Below the pieces are notes generated by a model. That model saw nothing but the letters and a program-made list of their open reading frames with translations. It was not told where the DNA came from and did not search any database. Positions 1 through 11,816 of a stretch of 64,000 bases of DNA are shown piece by piece (the stretch's first letter is position 1; the number at the start of each line of letters is the position of its first letter). The translations under genes and the position numbers were made by a program. Source of the stretch: Siphonodentalium dalli (lineage: Eukaryota > Mollusca > Scaphopoda > Gadilida > Siphonodentaliidae); assembly GCA_032622095.1 (NCBI GenBank), contig CP136069.1, forward strand, positions 86,760,958 to 86,824,957, in the 5' to 3' direction.

Positions 1-1380
1 GCTGCGGTGCTCAATTGCAGTTACAAACACTGACACCGCGGCCGAACGGCAAATAAACCGCGGTGTCAATGGACACTTATTTTGTCCAATGGGGTATGTG
101 TCTCTCACTTGAATTTCAGAAAATAGCCTATTATATGAATTAGAGTCATAATGGTATTAAAGTCCTCATTTCCAGCAGGATAAGCATAATCCATTGAACC
201 AAAAGATATCTGACAATAACTTATAAGCATTTCCAATCCATACATACATGTATATACCGGTACAAATTTCCAAAGTTATGCTTGGAGTAACTTGATCAAA
301 TTGACCTCTCAGTAAAATTCAAAATACTGACTCAAAGAGCCCTATATTAACTTTCAATGCAATGTTTTTTCCAGGGGGAAAACGTACCCTGACCATCGGC
401 AGAGTGTCACCCACTGTCCCCCTCCCAAACCTTCCTCCGCTCAGGCCTTAAGGATATGCCTTCGGAAAATCATTGCCCAAAAACCAGGTGTCCCCAAAAA
501 ATCCCTGGATTTTTCACTGTAACAGAGTCCACAAATCATATCTCGTTTTGCTCAGGGATGCTGCATCTGGCCCCGGATTTGGGTTTATGTCGAGCCGATT
601 GAAAGTTGGAGAAGGACAAAAATGTATCTGAGGGTGAGTCTATTTGGCCTTTTTGTAGAGGAGAGGCCATTCAGTTGTTTCATAGAAACATGTAACTGGT
701 GGGGTATCAGGTGTTGGTCCAGTGCTTTTTCCCCCAACATATTCAGGACAATAGTGTCGTCTGTGGATGGGGGTATCCCATCCACCACATAGGAGGTTGA
801 GAGAAATAGTTTGTGATTTCACAAGGTTGTTATTTTAATTTGGAGCAAACATGACACCAATGAAAATAACCAATCTTGCAGCGAGTAGAAATGGACTGGT
901 GATTTAAAGAGAAGCCATGTTTTGGTGCCCCTAGACTATGATAAACATTTAACTAATATGATGGCAGTGTGCATAGACCGAGTGGGCTAGGAATGGTGAC
1001 AACCGGGTTGAAGTGTGATGGCGGCGATCATGTTTTCCGATTAGGAGAAAAGTGAGTGTATGCTAACCCCTTGAACTACTAGAAGATAAGATGTCCCAAC
1101 ATACCACCAATTAGTCCTACTAGTACCTACATTGTAGTTGCTACTTTTGCGGTTGATTGACTGTACATAACACCTATGGTATTATGGTATATCACTATGT
1201 GTAACAATATCACATTCAAGTCACTCAGTTTATTCTTCTTTTTTTTCTGGAGGAATGCAAAAATTATTCCCCCCCCCCCTCCACTTAAACAAGTTGCCCG
1301 GCCATCACCGTGACCATGATTTGTGCAATCTCACTCGTTGTCACCTCGATCACTGTCGCTAATCGGGTCGTTGTCATAAT
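1..1380. other. No gene seen
   Basis: Only short unconvincing ORFs on both strands; no splice-bounded exon, RNA gene or clear inverted repeat was recognised. This stretch should be intron (or beyond) of the phosphoglucomutase gene whose first coding exon lies at 5828-6073 on the minus strand. A short C-run is present near 1270. Confidence 0.5.
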
Positions 1381-2836
1381 GTTTTAAACATAGATGCACA
1401 CTGTGTGCATGTCTGTATACAAAAATGCATACCAGTCTCGCGTAGTGTCACGTGACATACCGGTAGTGTTTTCTACATAAATGCACACGTGTTGATATTT
1501 TTTGTAAGTTCATCCTCTTCTGTTCATCGATCAAACAACCATGCAATTCTTTGGTCCCTGTTTTAAACTAAGAATAATATGTGACCAATGATCCGTTTTA
1601 TTGCAGTTTCGTCATTGTGATAAAATAATGCCTTTATCAGATTCAGAAGAAAAATAGTTATGAATTGAAGCAGACGGCAATTAGTTACAGCAACATTTTA
1701 ATCTCGCACCGACTGAGACTGGTTTGCATTTATTTATACACAAATGCACATGGTGTGCGTTTATGCATAAAACATTACAATAATGACCTATTAGCCTCAC
1801 TGTCCTCAGACGTGTCACCGAAAGATTACCGCCAGACCAACATGTCCTTTAATATGTGACCAATCTGTCAGATTCACATGACATATCTTGAGCCATGTAG
1901 TGTAAACTATATTGTATAAAATCAACTCTATCATAGCATCACCATGATCAGGCATCACTTAATTTAGTTAATCAACATCACTCAATCATCTGCCTGACAG
2001 TAATGCTGATGGTTTTGTTGTCATAACATTTTATAAATAAATGCATACTCCATACCATGTATATATCTGAATACATAAATACACAGCATGCAGTCTCACG
2101 TAATGTCACGTGACAGGGGTCATTGTCGTAGTTTTCTACATAAATGCACACAGCCCTCTTAATTCAGATTGTTTGGCTTCGGCAATCCGCTACGGCAACA
2201 GTATGCCGTGGCCCAGTTTGCTTCAGCAAATTGCTTCGGCAATGCTGATTGCCGTAGCCAATTATGAAGACTGTGCGCACGTGTTGATTTAAAGTTCAAT
2301 TTCGTCCATTCACCGATCAAACCATGCACTGATGCAGTCCAATAGGTCCCTGTTTAAATTTTAATACTAAGATCAATAATGACAATATGTGATCAATGAT
2401 CAATTTTATTGCAGTTTCGTCCTTCTGTCCTGATAGTCACACCGACTGAGACTGGTGTGCATTGATGTATACATAAATGCACAAGGTGTGCATTTAAATA
2501 AATTTTAATGTATATAGAAGTTGAAATCATAAAAATGTTACGCAAACGATCATGCACATCACTGGCAGTGGCACTGCGCAGCTAATGGGGGTCACTGTCG
2601 TAACGTTTTATACATAAATGCACACCGTGTGCATTTATGTATACATAAATGGGCACCAGTCTCAGTTGGCGCGAGATTGAAATTTTGCCGTCTGCTTCAA
2701 TTCATAACTATTTTTCTTCCGAAGATCTGATAAATTCACTCTTCTATCACATTTATAATGACGAAACTGCAATAAAACTGATCATCGGTCGCATTTTGAT
2801 CTTAGTATTAAACAAGTACCGAATGATCTGCATGGT
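1380..2836. repeat. Palindromic 'ATAAATGCACAC' repeat region
   Basis: Contains many copies of a palindromic module built on TGTGCATTTATGTATACA and its reverse complement, for example near 1385-1440, 1735-1765, 2040-2100, 2453-2490 and 2613-2650. The segment 1495-1680 recurs in inverted orientation at 2640-2836 and continues at 4247-4300, so the two form arms of a large inverted repeat. The second arm is broken by a LINE insertion (2837-4246), and further pieces occur at 4290-4385 and 5715-5760. No coding capacity is seen. Confidence 0.6.
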
Positions 2837-4246
2837 TCTTTATCTGTAGCTGTAGGATGTCCGTGCAGGGGCCAATGCTGGCCTTAGGCGCACGGGGAGG
2901 AAGGTGGCTCTGTTTTTAGATTTGATCCTGGAGGCTGCGACGGATGGAATTCTCGAGGAACAGTGATCTTGCGGAGTGCCCTTAAGAAATCCTCTGGATC
3001 ACTGGCGCACACAACAGAGTCATCAAGGTTGTTCCATTCGATGGTCGTTTTAGCAAAAAAGGAGTGTTTGTATTGGTCGCAGCTAGTACGCCTGAGTTGA
3101 AACGGTCATTGGTTATTGTAATCCTCCTTTTCGACGATGTTGTTGGTTAGAAAGTCCGGGAAAGATGTTGCAGTGATTTTCCTGCTTTCTTTTTTTGGTG
3201 TCAGGAAGTCATCTACATTGAGAGCTGGCACCATCCCCTTCACTATCTTATAGAACTGGGTTAGCTTAATCTCTCGACGTCTTTCTTGAAGTGATGGTAA
3301 TTCCATTTCATTTAGCATGTCTGTTACGGAGACGCCCATTTGTCTGTAGTTGTTTTTGATGAATCTGGCGCCCCGTCGTTGTACTTTCTCTAATGATGTT
3401 ATGTCTTTCTGTTCATGTGGGTCCCATACTGCAGCTCCATATTCTAGTATCTGCCTGACTAGGGCGATGTGGGCTATCTTCTTGCACTTCTCCGGCGCGT
3501 GTCGAATATTTCTGCGGAGGAGTCCCAGAGTGCAGTTTGCTTTTTTTGTTATTTTCCTCACATGTGCTGACCAAGATAAATCGTCGGTGATGGTTAATCC
3601 AAGGTATTGTGTATCATGCACGGATTGAAGGATGTCGTTATTCAGTTTGTACATGTGCGACGATTTATTCCGAGTGCTCATGACGAAGCATTTTGAAGTG
3701 TTAAAATGCATTCCCCATGCACTTGCCCATTTTTCAAGTGGTTTTAGGTCGTCTTGGAGGATCTTGTGGTCTTCCTGCCTTGTGATGTTGCGGTATATGA
3801 GGCAGTTATCTGCGAAGAGTCGTATTTGGGATTTGACGCAATTTGGTAGGTCATTGGCGTGTACAAGGAACAGCAGAGGTCCTAATACAGTACCCTGAGG
3901 AACACATGATTCAACTGGAACATACAAGGAGTAGGTTCCGTCGACTGCGACCCGCATGCGCCTTTTGGTCAGGAAGGATGTCAACCAATTTTGGATGTTA
4001 CCCTGGATCCCGTAGTTTTCAAGTTTGTGCAGTAGTTTGTTGTGTGGAACCGTGTCGAAAGCTTTTGAGAAATCGAGGATTGCTACATCTGTCTGCAATT
4101 TCTTGTAGGTCCTCAGTTGTTGTTAATAACTGTGACGCACGAGTAGCCTTTTTTGAATCCATGATTTAGCTTTGTTAGGATGTTACTAGTATGTTTGTCC
4201 AGGTGGTCCAGTATGTGGCGGCAAACTATATGTTCCATTATTTTGA
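2837..4246 (-). mobile_element. 5'-truncated non-LTR retrotransposon (CR1/Jockey type)
   Basis: Carries the reverse transcriptase remnant at 3106-4098 and about 270 bp of 3' sequence. The borders come from comparison with the uninterrupted inverted copy at 1495-1640. Sequence matching that arm stops near 2836 and resumes near 4247, so about 1.4 kb was inserted into the repeat. The 5' border falls inside the reverse transcriptase, as expected for 5' truncation. I could not define a target-site duplication, so the ends are good to about 10 bases. Confidence 0.75.
3106..4098 (-). pseudogene. Reverse transcriptase remnant of a non-LTR retrotransposon
   Basis: The open frame of about 330 codons covers the palm and thumb of a CR1/Jockey-type reverse transcriptase. 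Motif A is visible as DFSKAFDTVPHNKLL near residue 9, motif B as PQGTVLGPLLF near residue 67, and a later motif as YLGLTITDDLSW near residue 165. The catalytic motif C reads LFADNCLIY, so the second of the two metal-binding aspartates (normally FADD or YADD) is Asn. Upstream similarity (HGFKKGYSCVT near 4150) continues only after a frameshift, and the endonuclease is absent. It is therefore a dead 5'-truncated copy. Assignment to the CR1/Jockey group is from family knowledge; the exact clade is not resolved. Confidence 0.85.
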
Positions 4247-4386
4247 TTGATGAACGGAAGAAAATGAACTTACAAAAAATATCAACACGTGTGCATTTAT
4301 GAAGAAAACACTACGACAATGACCAGTGTCACGGGACACTACGCGAGACTGGTGTGCATTTGTGTGTACAGAAATGCACACAGTTA

Positions 4387-5709
4387 TGGGAGGCCAAATT
4401 CACATTTAATAATTAATTGTGCTTAAGCGCAATCAATTGCGCTTAAGCGCAATCAATTGCGCTTAAGCGCAAATAATTACGCTTAAGCGCAAGTCATGGT
4501 TATATGTAACAAAACACCCCTGGTGAATAAATAGGTTTCTCCATAACTTAGCATTAACTCCAATTGACATGTCACTTCTTGGTTTCATTGGTTTGGATGG
4601 GTAGGGAGCTAGCCCAACTTCTTTATCAAAATGGCTGACTCGCAATAGTATCACCTTCTGTTTTAGTTGGAGCGATTCGTGATAGCATTATATTATCTTC
4701 GGTATATATTAGTTGGGGCTACTTGCAATAGCATTACTTTCTGTATTAGTCGGGGCGAGATTTATTTTCTTCAATTTTCGAGTATACAGGCACACCATAT
4801 GAGGGAAGCAAGCCCTCGGTGACACCACATTCACACTATATGATCATGGAAATACTATAGATTTGTGCAAGAGCTGCTGATTTAATAAGAAAAACTATAG
4901 AGCTTCAGGACTGAGACACCAAAGCTCCAGTAATTACACACCATTTTTTGGACAGGGATGCTGATAATATGAAAATAGGGTTTTTTCCCCCTGATTTAAG
5001 TCAATAAGTAAACCATACAGTAATGCTCTAATTAATCGACTCCTTAACCACAGCAGAATTATGGATAACTTTTCAGGATTTAGTCGGAAATATGGCTTGT
5101 TGCCATTCATCGGAAAGCTCTTGAGAGCTTTTCGATGAATGGCAACAAGCCATATTTCCGACTAAATCCTGAAAAGTTACCCATAATTCTGCTGTGGTTA
5201 AGAAGTCGTTTAAATAGAGCATTACTGTATGAGGTAAGAAAGCCCTCATGCAGTGACACCGCATGCATGTATAGGATATTACCATAGTAAAGGCTAAAAT
5301 CTGTGCAAAAATACATTAAAAACATCAACAAAACATTACTAGAGTTCCGGGAAGGCGACATCAATTCTTTGGATAGAGGGATGCTGATAATATGTAATTA
5401 GGGGATTCTCCTTGTTGAACACATACTCACATTTTGACTGTTGAGTACAGGTCAAAATTAGCCCAATGCTCATCTTGTGTTGCTAGGTGATACACCAGGT
5501 CATGCTAATAGTTTATGGGTAGGTTAGATAGTAGTCACAATTACGCTTAAGCGCAATTGATTGCGCTTAAGCGTAATTAATTACGCTTAAGCTTAAAATT
5601 AGATGCCCTATTTGTGCTTAAGCACAATATGTGGTATTTGCGCTTAAAGTTAAGCGCAATCAATTGTGCTTAAGCGCAATTCATTATTAAATGTGAATTT
5701 GGCCTCCCA
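4387..5709. mobile_element. Inverted-repeat element with GCGCTTAAGCGC palindrome arrays
   Basis: Both ends begin TGGGAGGCCAAATTCACATT in inverted orientation and are flanked by TA (4385-4386 and 5710-5711), fitting a TA target duplication of Tc1/mariner type. Inside each end is a run of the 12-base palindrome GCGCTTAAGCGC separated by AATTAATT-like spacers (4410-4492 and 5540-5690). No transposase ORF is seen in the 1.3 kb, so it is non-autonomous. A separate hairpin element (5018-5227) is nested in it. Confidence 0.75.
5018..5227. mobile_element. Hairpin MITE, family A (full copy)
   Basis: Almost perfect palindrome of 210 bp starting CAGTAATGC and ending GCATTACTG, flanked by TA on both sides (5016-5017, 5228-5229). 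The two arms meet at a short centre near 5118-5125. TA duplication and CAGT ends fit a Tc1/mariner or pogo-type non-autonomous element. Other copies in the window are at 10018-10128 (half), 40487-40699 (full), 52637-52749 (half) and 57111-57300 (rearranged). Confidence 0.85.
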
Positions 5710-5818
5710 TATATACAGTATGAATCTATGATACACAGTGTGCATCTATGAATTAAAACATTACGACAACGACCCATTGGCAGCACTGCATCAGCGACAA
5801 GGAGAATAACATAGTTTA

Positions 5819-6088
<270 letters not shown>

Positions 6089-6389
6089 TTATCCTAAAAT
6101 CCTGACGGTTATTGCGGGTTAACGCAAACTTTATACCAAACGAAAAACTTCAACAACAATCGCCGGAGACGACCTTCCTTCCACTGCATCGAGTTCAAGG
6201 CCAACTCTAAATATAGTAACATTGTCTGCATTGGTGTGGGATTGGCAGGGACGCTATTTCGTAATCGCGGGCACCTGTTGATCTGGAGGTAGTCGGCCTA
6301 TACTTGATCATTACTCGCAGTCGCACGCGTTAGCATTTACGCTATTAGCCACAACATTTACTAGACAGGTTTCAATCAAAATTTCAAAT

Positions 6390-6846
6390 TTCTATAGCCT
6401 AGGCTACCCCTCCAGGGACATCTAGGTTCTTCGTTGTGGGTGGGGGAGGTGTGCCCCCTTTGGAATTTACAACTGCACCCCCTTGGACCAGGCTAAAATC
6501 CCTGCGTGTCCCATAAGTAAATAGTTCCACGAAAGAAAGGAAGGGGTTAACACTTACCTAATGTGAGGGAGTGGGTAATATGTACAGATTACAATAATTT
6601 ACATGACCAGATGGATCAAAATCTGTAGGGTCCTGTGAGTTCCACACAAGGCAATGGGTAGTTAATTTTCTGTTTAGCATTATTCATGGTTGTAAGAAAA
6701 ATAGAGGTAGATGTTAATTATTAATTAATTTCTTGTGTGGAGGTGGTCCATTGTGTCCCATATTATAATATTTTATATGCATGTTTTATCATGCTGCACT
6801 CATACACTGCTGCCTTGCATAATTGTGTATGTTGTCTCAGATAGTA
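6390..6846. other. Upstream of phosphoglucomutase; no gene seen
   Basis: Non-coding DNA upstream of the minus-strand phosphoglucomutase start. It contains short G/C-run text (6420-6490) resembling other decayed repeat debris at 11200-11400 and 55810-56250, and no credible ORF or splice-bounded exon. Confidence 0.4.
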
Positions 6847-8700
6847 CCGGTGTAACAGTTTATCTCCCCCCCCCCCTGGGTATCTCCCCCCCCCCCCGCC
6901 CTGGGTATCTTCCCCCCACTCATATTTTTTTTTTCCCTCACTTATTTTATATTATTATGGTAAGAAATGCCGAGAAAACTATTAAAAAAAAAAAAAAAAA
7001 AAAAAATTATTTTGAAGTTTAACTTAACCCCTCACACAATAGCATAAATATGTCAAAATATTACCTTTTATCGTTTATTTTGCTTTATATTGTCATGAAA
7101 TGGCGAGAAATTAACTTTATATGAGAACAATTTAATAGAGTAAGAATTTGGGGTGGGGGGGAAATATCCAGGCCTGAGTATTTCCCCCCCCCCCCCCCCC
7201 CCCCCCCCCACCCAGTGGATATTTATGACAAAAATTAAACGTATTATTTTATTGCTTAATTTGATTTATATAGATATGAAATGGCGAGAAATTAACTTTA
7301 TATGAGCAAAACTTGATAGAGTAAGAATTTGGGGTGGGGGGAAGATACCCAGGCCTGAGTATCTCCCCCCCCCCCCCCACCCAGCACCTACATATGACAA
7401 AAATTAAACGTATGATTTTATTGCTTAATTTGCTTTATATAGTTATGAAATGGCGAGATAAACTTATATATATATTTTTTTTAATTCTGCTGCTGGGTGG
7501 GGGGGGGGATACTCAGGCCTCTCCCCCACAAAAGTTAATTTCTGACCATATCATGACTATTTAAAGCAATAAAATCATACGTTTAATTTTTGTCATATGT
7601 AGCTGCTGGGTGAGGGGGGGGGGGGGGAGATACTCAGACATGGGTATCCCCCCACACCCCAAATTCTTACTCAATAAAATTGTTCTCACATAAAGTTAAT
7701 TTCTCGCCATTTCATGACTATATATAAAGCAAATTAAGCAATAAAATCATATGTTTAATTTTTGTCATAAGTAGGTGCTGGGTGGGGGGGAAGATACTCA
7801 GGCCTGGGTATCTTCCCCCCCCCCCCCACCCCAAATTCTTACTCTATCAAATTGTTCTCACATAAAGTTAATTTCTCGCCATTTCATGACTATATATAAA
7901 GCAAATTAAGCAATAAAATCATATGTTTAATTTTTGTCATATGTAGGTGCTGGGTGGGGGGGGGGGGGGGGGGAAGATACTCAGGCCTGGGTATTTCCCC
8001 CCCCCCCCCACCCCAAATTCTTACTCTATCAAATTTTTCTCATATAAAGTTAATTTCTCGCCATTTCATGACTATATAAAGCAAATTAAGCAATAAAATA
8101 ATACGTTTAATTTTTTCATATGTAGGCGCTGGGTGGGGGGGAAGATACTCAGGCCTGGGTATCTTCCCCCCCCCACCCCAAATTCTTACTCTATCAAATT
8201 TTGCTCATATAAAGTTAATTTCTCGCCATTTCATAACTATATAAAGCAAATTAAGAAATAAAAACATACGTTTAATTTTTGTCATATGTAGGTGCTGGGT
8301 GGGGGGAAGATACTCAGGCCTGGGTATCTCCCCCCCCCCCCCCTCCCCCCCCCCCCCCCCCCCCCCGCCCAAAATTTTTACTCTATAAAATTTTGCTCAT
8401 ATAAAGTTAATTTCTCGCCATTTCATGACTATATAAAGCAAATTAAACGATAGAATCATAAGGTAATATTTTGAAATATTTATGCTATTATTGGGTTAAG
8501 TTAAACTTCAAAATAACCACACACACAAAAAATAAAATAGTTTTCTCGGCATTTCTTACCATAATAATATAAAATAAGTGAGGGAAAAAAAATGTACGAG
8601 TGGGGGGGAAGATACCCAGGGTGGGGGGAAGATATCCCGGGGTATGTTCCCCCCCGGGGGGGGGAAGATACCCAGGGGGGGAGATATCGTGTTACACCGG
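6847..8700. mobile_element. 1.85-kb palindromic element with poly-G/poly-C tracts
   Basis: The outer ends read CCGGTGTAACA and TGTTACACCGG in inverted orientation, each flanked by TA (6845-6846 and 8701-8702). The interior is a series of roughly 190-bp units. Each has a run of 8 to 25 G or C, a GATACTCAGGCCTGGGTATC palindrome, then 'AAATTCTTACTCTATCAAA' and 'TTTCTCGCCATTTCATGA' text. Units on the left half (6950-7560) face opposite to those on the right half (7580-8500), so the whole folds as one giant inverted repeat. No protein is encoded. The tracts would be prone to G-quadruplex formation and to replication or assembly error. Confidence 0.7.
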
Positions 8701-8702
8701 TA

Positions 8703-10017
8703 CTTACAGGTATATTTTACTAGCTGGGGTACTCGGTGTTGCTCGGGTAAAGAATGAGTAAATTATTAGTCCCTATTCCAGGAGACACCCCATGGAATTA
8801 AGTTACCCATATTCTCCCTCCATATATTCTAAGCTGACTGTAAACGCTCTTTATGTCTACTTGTTGCCACTTTAAGTCATCTGATACGCTCCACTGCATC
8901 TATCCCATGACAATAATTGGGTTAAGTTACCCATATGTACCAATTTCCCACAAACGGTATATTGTAATCAGATAATAAACACTCTTTATTGATCTTATAA
9001 TAATGCATAGCATCTTTCCTCTCACATTCCGATTAAACCAAAAGTCTTTTATGCTGGATATTAGAAATGATTCCAAATTTTAAGGCGATATTTAGTTTGA
9101 TACATGGTACTGTGGTATACCATAGCATTAATACGTGTGAATTTTTTTATTAAACCACAAGGCTGAAATCACATGGGCGAAAACAGCATGGTAATATGAG
9201 TGATAACATTATATTTCATAACACATTATGCATCTGGGGTATTTTGTCACTTTTTGCACGAAGAAATTAGTTCAACATTTAATCAGTGCAAAAAAAAAAT
9301 TGAAAATATATGGCTGAAATCATGGTTTAATTGAAAAAAAAAAATCCAAGTTTTGGAGAAAATATACCAGGGTGAATTTTGTTGAAACAAGCTGCATGAG
9401 CTGGTAGCCAAGCAAAAACACCAGGGGGATTTTTGTAAAAATACCAGGAAATATTTACATGTTCCAATTCATCTGGGTGAATATACTTGGGTTAAATACC
9501 TTAGTGATTTTAACAAATTTAAATTTTTTATTGGGGTCAACATCTTTTTGATCAAATATCGCTAATGATCTTTGGATTTAGTCATGCAAAGAGTAACATC
9601 CAAGATGGCTGCAGGCGGCAATGTTTTTCATCAAAAATTGTTAAATTTTGATAGCTCTCATCTAGAGGTGATCCTAAACATGCTTGTAAATTTTCAAAAC
9701 AATTATCCAATAAATGCGGACTGCAGGGTGTGACAATGGATTCCAATTTGAAATTTGAGATGGTTACTGAAGGCCATGTTTTTCTAGAATTTTGGAAAAA
9801 ATTGATGGCTCGATCCCATCCAGAGATCAACCTCTGAATGTAATGTGTTATTGGGGGATATGGTGCTGTGGCTGTTGGGGTGCCCCCAATGACCACATCA
9901 CCGTATCCCCAGTAACACACACACACCCACTACATTGATTTGTTATATTTATATAACTTTTATAGATGATTTATGCCCATAAAAAGCTGAGTGTATTCTT
10001 ATTTATTTTCACAAAAT
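8703..10017. other. No gene seen
   Basis: AT-rich non-coding DNA. 9580-9640 holds a decayed fragment of the 'AAGATGGCTGC' satellite module (full arrays at 13700, 29180 and 35310). The one 114-codon minus ORF at 9582-9926 overlaps that fragment and has no recognisable domain. Confidence 0.45.
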
Positions 10018-10128
10018 CTCAGTGAGAGTTTTCCGATGATTGGCAACAAGCCATATCTCCGACTAAATCCTGAAAAATTACCCATAGTTCTGCTGTGGTT
10101 AAGGAGTCGATTATTTAGTGCATTACTG
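10018..10128. mobile_element. Hairpin MITE family A, single arm
   Basis: Contains the centre (CTCAGTGAGAG) and the right arm ending GCATTACTG|TA, but the left arm is missing. It matches the right half of the full copy at 5018-5227 with scattered substitutions. Confidence 0.8.
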
Positions 10129-10236
10129 TAGATGATTCCTATATTCAATGACCTGAATGGAATGTGCAGATAATAATGTTATTTGAACATTCCCCAAGGG
10201 AAATATTTGTCAGTGAAATATGAAAGAAGTCATTAA

Positions 10237-10467
10237 CCCTTCATCACTGGAGCTTCTTGAAATTTTTTGAAAACCATGTGCCAATGCATTCTCTTATATA
10301 TGCGAGTCTCCCATAGGGAGTCTCACATATGTAAGAGTATACATTTGCCTAACAGTATTTACTTTGTAAGCCAGTGCATTCTATCATATATGTGAGGCTT
10401 GCATATATAAGAGAATGCATTGACACAGGATATTGAATACACAAGTGCAGCTCCCGTCATGAAAGGG
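10237..10467. mobile_element. TTAA-type double-hairpin MITE, family B, copy 1
   Basis: Flanked by TTAA on both sides (10233-10236, 10468-10471); ends CCCTT...AAGGG. Inside are sequences of the type CATTCTCTTATATATGCGAG and their reverse complements, forming hairpins. TTAA duplication and CCC-starting ends are the hallmark of piggyBac-like elements; the short length and absence of an ORF make it a MITE. Confidence 0.8.
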
Positions 10468-10730
10468 TTAAAGAGTTAAACAAGTATTTCAACACACTCT
10501 TCACATACTGGTATACCGTTGATACATGTTTGGAGAAGCTATGAGATAACAAAATTCCAGATATAAAAAAGTTACACCACATCTGAGCAGACCCAGAGTT
10601 AATTACCTCGTCAGTGTATGTGTACTGCTCAGTACAGACCTATTTATAGTAAGTAGTGAACACATGTATTAATAGTGAATGAACACACCACCAGTTACAT
10701 AGAATGACTCTATTACTATTCAACTATTAA

Positions 10731-10968
10731 CCCTTTCATGATGGGAACTGTGCTGGTGCAGCATTAAAGATCCTGTGCCAGTGCATTCTCTTATATATGC
10801 GAGTCTCCCATAGGGAGCCTCGCATATACAAGAGAATGCACTGGCTCAACTGGTCAAGGTAAATATTGCTAGGCCAATGTATTCTCCGATAGGGAGCCTA
10901 GCATATATAAGAGAATGCATTGCCACAGGGTTTTCACATAATTTCAGGAAGCTCTAGTCATGGAAAGG
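10731..10968. mobile_element. TTAA-type double-hairpin MITE, family B, copy 2
   Basis: Starts CCCTTTCATGATGGGA after TTAA (10727-10730) and ends TCATGGAAAGG before TTAA (10969-10972). It has two internal palindromes, each about 65 bp, built on GCATTCTCTTATATATGCGA and its complement. It serves as the best reference for the family layout: end, hairpin 1, AAGGTCAAGGTAAATATTG linker, hairpin 2, end. Confidence 0.85.
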
Positions 10969-11816
10969 TTAATGGCAAATTGAGTGAGAATTACATTAAG
11001 AAGAAGGGGCAATTTTTTCCATTCCTGCAACACAGAGGTGACATGAGGTTATTCTTCAGCAATACCTGACTGTTTGTACTTCATTTTTAAATGTTAACTG
11101 ATATTGGTGTTAATTTCAAAATAATACCAAAAAATAATTTACGATAAAAAACAGTTGCATTGTCATGGTATATCAGTTGTGTTACACTGGTCCAATCTGG
11201 GACATTGCTAGATGGCTTTGTTCGGGGTTTCCAACGTAGAAATCGCAATTTCGAAATGCCCCAACCTGAGGATGAAATGTCCCCAACTCTAGGAAACTTC
11301 AATTGCACCCCCCTTAATTTGGAACTGATACCTCAAAATGTCCAACTGGTCAGAATATTCAAATCCAGCAATGATTGGAATGTTTCCAACTGATAACTAT
11401 TTCAGTCTAAAATTCTGACAAAAAGTGGGAAAACAGTCAAATTTTGGTCCACATGTTTCAAATAACTCATTTTACACTAAATTGCAAACCACAAATCATC
11501 GGAACAATATCAACCTGTTTTCAGTCTGAAATTTATAAATGTTGCTGATTTGGGTATGAAGCTTCCAACTGTTGAAAATTTTGATGAAAATAGCATTCTC
11601 CAATATTCTCTTTGAATACTGCATGTGTAGGAGATAGTGGGATGAAAAATGAACTCAATCTGATGTTGATTAATATATAATATTTCAACATATATGTAAC
11701 AAAAATATTATTTAAACCTGAAATGATTTCTGATAAAAATATAAAATACAATTAAAAAGCACCAAGAATAACAGAAGGTTTAGAGGTATACATGTATGTA
11801 GTAATATGGGCTTTAA
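10969..11816. other. Decayed repeat debris; no gene seen
   Basis: 11160-11600 contains text on 'CCCAAC' and 'TCCAACTG' motifs resembling the decayed block at 55810-56250. It may be an old inverted-repeat element but no ends could be defined. No credible exon. Confidence 0.35.

Noticed and set aside
585-822. Minus ORFs as candidate second exon of phosphoglucomutase
   Set aside because: No similarity to the PGM sequence expected after the first exon (no TASHNP serine loop).
6735-7022. Plus ORF running into a lysine tail
   Set aside because: Made of poly-C and poly-A tracts inside the palindromic element.
9582-9926. 114-codon minus ORF
   Set aside because: Overlaps a decayed fragment of the AAGATGGCTGC repeat; no domain; probably chance.
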